The notes under the pieces are model-generated. The model saw only the letters and a program-made list of their open reading frames with translations. It had not been told where the DNA came from and did not search any database. This document shows, in pieces, positions 6,594 through 8,780 of a stretch of 8,780 bases of DNA. The stretch lies in the NCBI GenBank assembly GCA_031390425.1, contig JANMTL010000184.1, forward strand, positions 1 through 8,780. Direction: 5' to 3'. This DNA is from PBB1 sp031390425 (lineage in GTDB: Bacteria > Pseudomonadota > Gammaproteobacteria > Burkholderiales > Burkholderiaceae_C). Position 1 is the stretch's first letter. Every line of letters starts with the position of its first letter. A program made the position numbers and the translations under genes.

Positions 6594-6857
6594 TCATGCG
6601 GCCGAACCGCTGGGCGAGCCTGAGAAGCCGGGGTCGGCGATGGGGGTCGGCCGCGCGCCGCGCGAGTCGGCATAGCCCGCCAGCAGCGCCTCGATCTGCT
6701 TGCGCTTGGAGCCGGCCGACCCGACCCGGTGCACCAACGCTTCTTCGAGCAAAGCGATCGCTTCTTGGTTGACGGAGCGACGGTTGTCGAAGGCCTCACG
6801 GCTGATCAATTCCTTGATCACTTGTGGCATTTTCTTGATGAACAGATCCACATCCAC
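6594..6857 (-). CDS. Small ribbon-helix-helix (Arc/FitA-like) DNA-binding protein
   Basis: An 87-residue protein if started at GTG 6857, which has AGAGGA 6 nt upstream; the in-frame ATG at 6878 would add seven residues but has no Shine-Dalgarno, so GTG is preferred. Residues near the start (VDLFIKKMP) can form the beta-strand of a ribbon-helix-helix fold, followed by helix A (QVIKELISREAFDNRR) and helix B (SVNQEAIALLEEALVHR), a pattern typical of Arc and FitA-type repressors and antitoxins. A Lys/Arg segment and a Gly/Ser/Pro-rich tail follow. These proteins bind operators as dimers of intertwined strands. No toxin-like gene (such as a PIN-domain FitB/VapC) is adjacent, so a regulator role beside epsA is more likely than a toxin-antitoxin pair; the RHH protein AmrZ of Pseudomonas is a precedent for polysaccharide control. 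Targets are unknown; the 18-bp palindrome at 6986-7003 is a candidate. Confidence 0.72.
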   Translation of the reverse strand: MDVDLFIKKMPQVIKELISREAFDNRRSVNQEAIALLEEALVHRVGSAGSKRKQIEALLAGYADSRGARPTPIADPGFSGSPSGSAA

Positions 6858-6863
6858 AGCTTT

Positions 6864-6869
6864 TCCTCT
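6864..6869 (-). promoter_or_regulatory. Shine-Dalgarno that decides the GTG start of the RHH gene
   Basis: The minus strand reads AGAGGA with 6 nt to GTG 6857. The ATG at 6878 lies upstream of this site and has only T/G-rich sequence before it, so the site supports the shorter protein. Confidence 0.5.
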
Positions 6870-6985
6870 CCATGACATTTACAAAACGGAACCAAGACTA
6901 AGCCTTGGAAGTACCGCGACAGTGACAAACAGATGTTGGCGTGTGGCCATGACGGTATAGCGAAGGTAACTTTCTGTTTATTCAT

Positions 6986-7003
6986 CCGAAGTAGCTAGTC
7001 CGG
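6986..7003. promoter_or_regulatory. 18-bp imperfect palindrome, LuxR-box-like candidate operator
   Basis: The plus strand reads CCGAAGTAGCTAGTCCGG; 14 of 18 positions are self-complementary (CCGnAnTAGCTAnTnCGG). Its two half-sites, CTAGTCCGG and on the other strand CTACTTCGG, are the same two types found in tandem at 812-830. It lies about 130 nt upstream of the RHH gene start. Size and symmetry suit a LuxR-type or RHH regulator. The ligand is unknown. Confidence 0.4.
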
Positions 7004-7036
7004 GGCAGGATTCGGCAACAGGTCGCGCCAATGAAT

Positions 7037-7088
7037 CAGGGCCTGCCGGGGCCACCGGAAGCGTTTCCGGGGGCACCGACAGGCCCTG
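7037..7088. terminator. Large near-perfect hairpin after the epsA-like gene (possible terminator or REP-like element)
   Basis: Arms 7037-7060 and 7065-7088 pair at 21 of 24 positions around the tetraloop GCGT. The outer stem is CAGGGCCTG/CAGGCCCTG (9 bp, perfect) and the inner stem CCGGAA/TTCCGG; mismatches are 7046/7079, 7050/7075 and 7054/7071. It starts 33 nt after the stop of the epsA-like gene. No U-tract follows on either strand, so it is an atypical terminator at best; protection of the mRNA 3' end or a REP-type repeat are alternatives. Confidence 0.45.
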
Positions 7089-7121
7089 GGGCCGATCAGC
7101 GGGGGCGCGCTGTGCGCGCGG

Positions 7122-7895
7122 TCAATCCGGGTGCAGGATGCCCAGGCTCATCGCACGCGCGATGGCGTGGGTGCGGGTGTTGGAGTCGAGCTTGCGCAGG
7201 ATGGCCTGGATGTGGTTTTTGATGGTCCAGGGACTGCAGCTCAGCAGTTCGGCGATCTCGGAATTGGTCTTGCCGGTCTTGATGAGGTTGAGGATCTCTT
7301 CCTGGCGCGGCGTGACCAGTCGGCCCGAGCGCTGGGTGTTGGTGCCGGCGGCTTCGCGCTCGGTTGCCAGCACCCGCAAGAAAGCGTTGTGGAGGTGCGG
7401 CACCAGCAGCTCGATGATGTAGCCCAGGCGCTGATCGAGCGGGCTGGACACGCGCGAGAAAACATAGAACGCCTCGAACTTGCCACGCGTACCCATGACC
7501 AGTTGCGCAGCCAGGTTCTTCAGCTCGTTGTCGGTCACCAGCGCCAGCAACTCGACGTCGGCCGGACGGTCGCTGTCATAGGGGCAGAACACGACGCTCG
7601 ATCGATGGCCCTCCACCACCGCGAGGAGCCGCGGCATCAGGCCCATCAGAGGGTCGGCGACGATGTCGAAGTGTTCCTGCCGGAAATAGCGGCTGGCGCT
7701 GAACCGGTGCATCGCCATGCCCTGGCGGGAACCATCCTCGATGCCGCAGATCAGTATTTCGTGCGGGATCAGCGCCTGCACCGAGCTCTGGCTCCAGACG
7801 AAAAACTGATGGCGGCTCGACACGCTGAAAGATGCTTCGACCGCATCGGCATAGCGACCGCGATCGGCATCGTCGAGCCTGGTGGGGTGACTCAC
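7122..7895 (-). CDS. epsA: LuxR-family transcriptional regulator, XrtB/PEP-CTERM-associated EpsA type
   Basis: A 257-residue protein if started at GTG 7895; the frame is open to ATG 7970, but those extra 25 residues (Arg-rich, no Shine-Dalgarno) do not resemble the family start, whereas SHPTRLDDADRGRYADAVEAS does. The N-terminal part carries RHQFFVWSQSSVQALIPHEI (28-47) and later LGYIIELLVPHLHNAFLRVL (157-176), phrases I recognise from EpsA regulators found beside XrtB exosortase and exopolysaccharide genes. Residues about 192-255 are a LuxR-type helix-turn-helix: LVTPRQEEILNLIKTGKTNS then EIAELLSCSPWTIKNHIQAI and LRKL. It should act in the cytoplasm on DNA; its inducing signal is not evident, and no autoinducer synthase is present. 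It stands in a 1.2-kb block of non-pilin genes between pseudopilin genes, next to another small DNA-binding protein and a PEP-CTERM substrate. The 17-bp element upstream (7988-8004) and the CTAGTCCG sites are candidate control sites. Confidence 0.85.
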   Translation of the reverse strand: MSHPTRLDDADRGRYADAVEASFSVSSRHQFFVWSQSSVQALIPHEILICGIEDGSRQGMAMHRFSASRYFRQEHFDIVADPLMGLMPRLLAVVEGHRSSVVFCPYDSDRPADVELLALVTDNELKNLAAQLVMGTRGKFEAFYVFSRVSSPLDQRLGYIIELLVPHLHNAFLRVLATEREAAGTNTQRSGRLVTPRQEEILNLIKTGKTNSEIAELLSCSPWTIKNHIQAILRKLDSNTRTHAIARAMSLGILHPD

Positions 7896-7987
7896 GTTGG
7901 CACTTTCTCGAGAACCCGCGCGCAGCACGGACGAACGCCGCCCGGCAACTGCGCCGCGCGGATGCCGCATACGGTAGTGACCATCGG

Positions 7988-8004
7988 TGACAGTTCGTAG
8001 AGCG
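7988..8004 (-). repeat. Copy 2 of the 17-bp element, upstream of the epsA-like gene
   Basis: The minus strand reads CGCTCTACGAACTGTCA, one mismatch from 5351-5367. It lies 24 nt after the stop of the upstream pseudopilin gene and 93 nt before GTG 7895. On the minus strand its end overlaps a direct repeat GTCAC-N5-GTCAC. The rest of the 132-bp spacer (7896-8027) shows no clear promoter boxes. Confidence 0.45.
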
Positions 8005-8027
8005 CGGTCGCCATGGAGGGCGCGGGC

Positions 8028-8444
8028 TCACCAGCTTTCATACGCCTGCCCGTCCAGGCTCTTGCCGACAGCGCCGCTGCGCACGTCGTAGACGCCCTCG
8101 CGCAATTCGCCTTCGGGCGGCGGCACCACCACCCAGGTGTCCGCGCTTTCGGTGATCGGATCGGGCGGCACCTTGCGCAGGTAGCGCTTGGCCGCCAGTT
8201 CGTCCAGCGTCTGCGGATAGCGTCCGCGGTCGGCGAAGAACTTGTCGATCGCGTCGCGCATGATCTGCAGATCCTGCTTCAGCACCGCCTCGCGGCTGCG
8301 ATCGACGCTGTGGAAATAGCGCGGCAGCGCCAGCGTCAGCAGGCTGGCGATGATGGCCATCACCACCATCAACTCCATCAGCGTGAAGCCGATGGCGCGC
8401 CTTCGCTCGCTGCGTGCGTGTCGGGCCGCCATCGCGCTCACCAT
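8028..8444 (-). CDS. GspG-like type II secretion pseudopilin
   Basis: A 138-residue protein from ATG 8444, overlapping the preceding pseudopilin gene by 7 bp; GTG 8441 and ATG 8432 are alternative starts and none has a Shine-Dalgarno, so coupling is likely. A basic leader of 19 residues ends in the prepilin peptidase site G19|F20 with TLMELMVVMAIIASLLTLAL behind it, including the canonical Glu at +5 (E24). The hydrophobic helix doubles as the pseudopilus core. RGRYPQTLDELAAKRYLRKV (73-92) and PPDPITESADTWVV (93-106) match the GspG-type C-terminal domain. The protein would be inserted in the inner membrane, cleaved and methylated, and assembled into a periplasmic pseudopilus. It belongs with the neighbours at 8438-8780 and 5378-5866; the ATPase, platform and secretin genes are outside the window. 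Confidence 0.88.
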   Translation of the reverse strand: MVSAMAARHARSERRRAIGFTLMELMVVMAIIASLLTLALPRYFHSVDRSREAVLKQDLQIMRDAIDKFFADRGRYPQTLDELAAKRYLRKVPPDPITESADTWVVVPPPEGELREGVYDVRSGAVGKSLDGQAYESW

Positions 8445-8780
8445 TCGCGATACGGTCGACCGCCCAGGCCGACGCGGGACGACAGCGAGTACACGTCGAA
8501 CACGTCGCGCCCGGGCTGCGGGTCGTCGGCATCGCTGTCGTGGCTGCGCAGGCCCCAGGTGGCGTCGGCCGGCTCGGCGGGATCGGCCATCGGATCGCGC
8601 GGCAGGCGGCGCAGGAAGTACAGCTTCTTTTCGCGCTTGGCGTCGCCGATGTCGGGCACGCCCGCGGTCAGCGCGGCCAACGTGGGCGGGTAGCCGGATT
8701 CATCGGCCGACTTCTTGACGCGCCCGGCGTCGGCCGCCGCCTTGTAGGCATCGATGGCCTCGCGGATCTGCCGCAGCGCG
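8438..8780 (-). CDS. GspG-like pseudopilin (partial, N-terminus outside window)
   Basis: An open frame enters from the right edge and ends at TGA 8440-8438; 113 residues are visible, starting ALRQIREAIDAYKAAADAGR. The start and prepilin signal are beyond the window; the TTG at 8680 is an internal codon, not the start. The visible sequence has the pseudopilin core: LRQIREAIDAYK (end of the long N-terminal helix), SGYPPTLAALTAGV, KLYFLRRLPRDPMADP and TWGLRS, then DVFDVYSLSSRVGLGG near the C-terminus. This is characteristic of GspG-like proteins in betaproteobacterial T2SS-like clusters. It is followed by a second pseudopilin gene with a 7-bp overlap, so the two are probably cotranscribed and coassembled. 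Confidence 0.85.
   Translation of the reverse strand, partial: ALRQIREAIDAYKAAADAGRVKKSADESGYPPTLAALTAGVPDIGDAKREKKLYFLRRLPRDPMADPAEPADATWGLRSHDSDADDPQPGRDVFDVYSLSSRVGLGGRPYREW

Larger units (their letters stand above)
6858..7121 (-). promoter_or_regulatory. 264-bp spacer between the epsA-like and RHH genes
   Basis: No gene is supported here. Along the minus strand it contains a large hairpin (7088-7037), an 18-bp palindrome (7003-6986), AATAAA at 6982-6977 as a poor -10-like sequence placed 17 nt after the GG end of the palindrome region, TTGTCA near 6923-6928 as a possible -35 without a good -10 partner, and the RHH Shine-Dalgarno. The combination of a stem near the end of one gene and a dyad before the next looks like a transcription unit boundary, but neither promoter nor terminator is proven. 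Confidence 0.4.

Noticed and set aside
5867..6799. Upstream extension of the pseudopilin frame giving a 473-residue protein
   Set aside because: It runs antiphase through the PEP-CTERM and RHH genes and is low-complexity Arg/Pro/Ala; only the part from 5866 down looks like protein.
7885..7910. TGGCAC on the plus strand near 7898-7903 as a sigma-54 site
   Set aside because: No TTGC at the -12 position and the wrong orientation for any gene here.
7896..7970. ATG 7970 as start of the epsA-like gene
   Set aside because: No Shine-Dalgarno and an Arg-rich extension not expected for the family; not fully excluded, and it would shorten the distance from the 17-bp element.
1..8780. CRISPR arrays, tRNA or rRNA genes, transposases, insertion sequence ends
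   Set aside because: No regularly spaced repeats, no cloverleaf or rRNA-like sequence and no transposase-like protein were seen on either strand.

Overview
Every gene I can support in this window lies on the minus strand, so transcription runs from base 8780 towards base 1. High GC in the coding DNA, a LuxR-type regulator of the EpsA type, PEP-CTERM proteins, T2SS-like pseudopilins and a POTRA/ShlB outer-membrane transporter together suggest a Burkholderiales-type betaproteobacterium with an exosortase (XrtB-like) envelope/exopolysaccharide system. This rests on recognised protein families; no search was run and I do not name a genus.

Layout in transcription order. (1) 8780-8028: end of one GspG-like pseudopilin gene (its 5' end is outside the window) overlapping a second one with a canonical prepilin peptidase site. 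(2) 7895-7122: an EpsA-like LuxR-family regulator, then a spacer with a large hairpin and an 18-bp palindrome. (3) 6857-6594: a small ribbon-helix-helix (Arc/FitA-like) protein. (4) 6510-5378: a PEP-CTERM (VPLP variant) exported protein whose stop codon overlaps the apparent TTG start of a third pseudopilin-like protein. (5) 5256-928: a tight cassette of a TpsB/ShlB-type outer-membrane transporter, a small SAM-dependent methyltransferase and a TPR + GT41 (SPINDLY/OGT-like) glycosyltransferase. (6) After a 328-bp AT-richer spacer, the 5' part of a second exported protein that resembles PEP-CTERM substrates and runs off the left edge.

How it may work together (inference): the pseudopilins belong to a T2SS-like assembly; EpsA and the ribbon-helix-helix protein could control surface-polymer genes; the PEP-CTERM proteins would be sorted by an exosortase encoded elsewhere; and TpsB with the glycosyltransferase and methyltransferase resembles a two-partner secretion system that modifies its cargo, as in HMW1B/HMW1C, although no TpsA cargo gene lies here.

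The least explained signals are non-coding. The rare tetranucleotide CTAG occurs three times by my reading, each time as CTAGTCCG, at or beside spacers. A 17-bp element with one mismatch lies about 93-95 nt upstream of both the epsA-like and tpsB starts. A 52-bp near-perfect hairpin follows the epsA-like gene.
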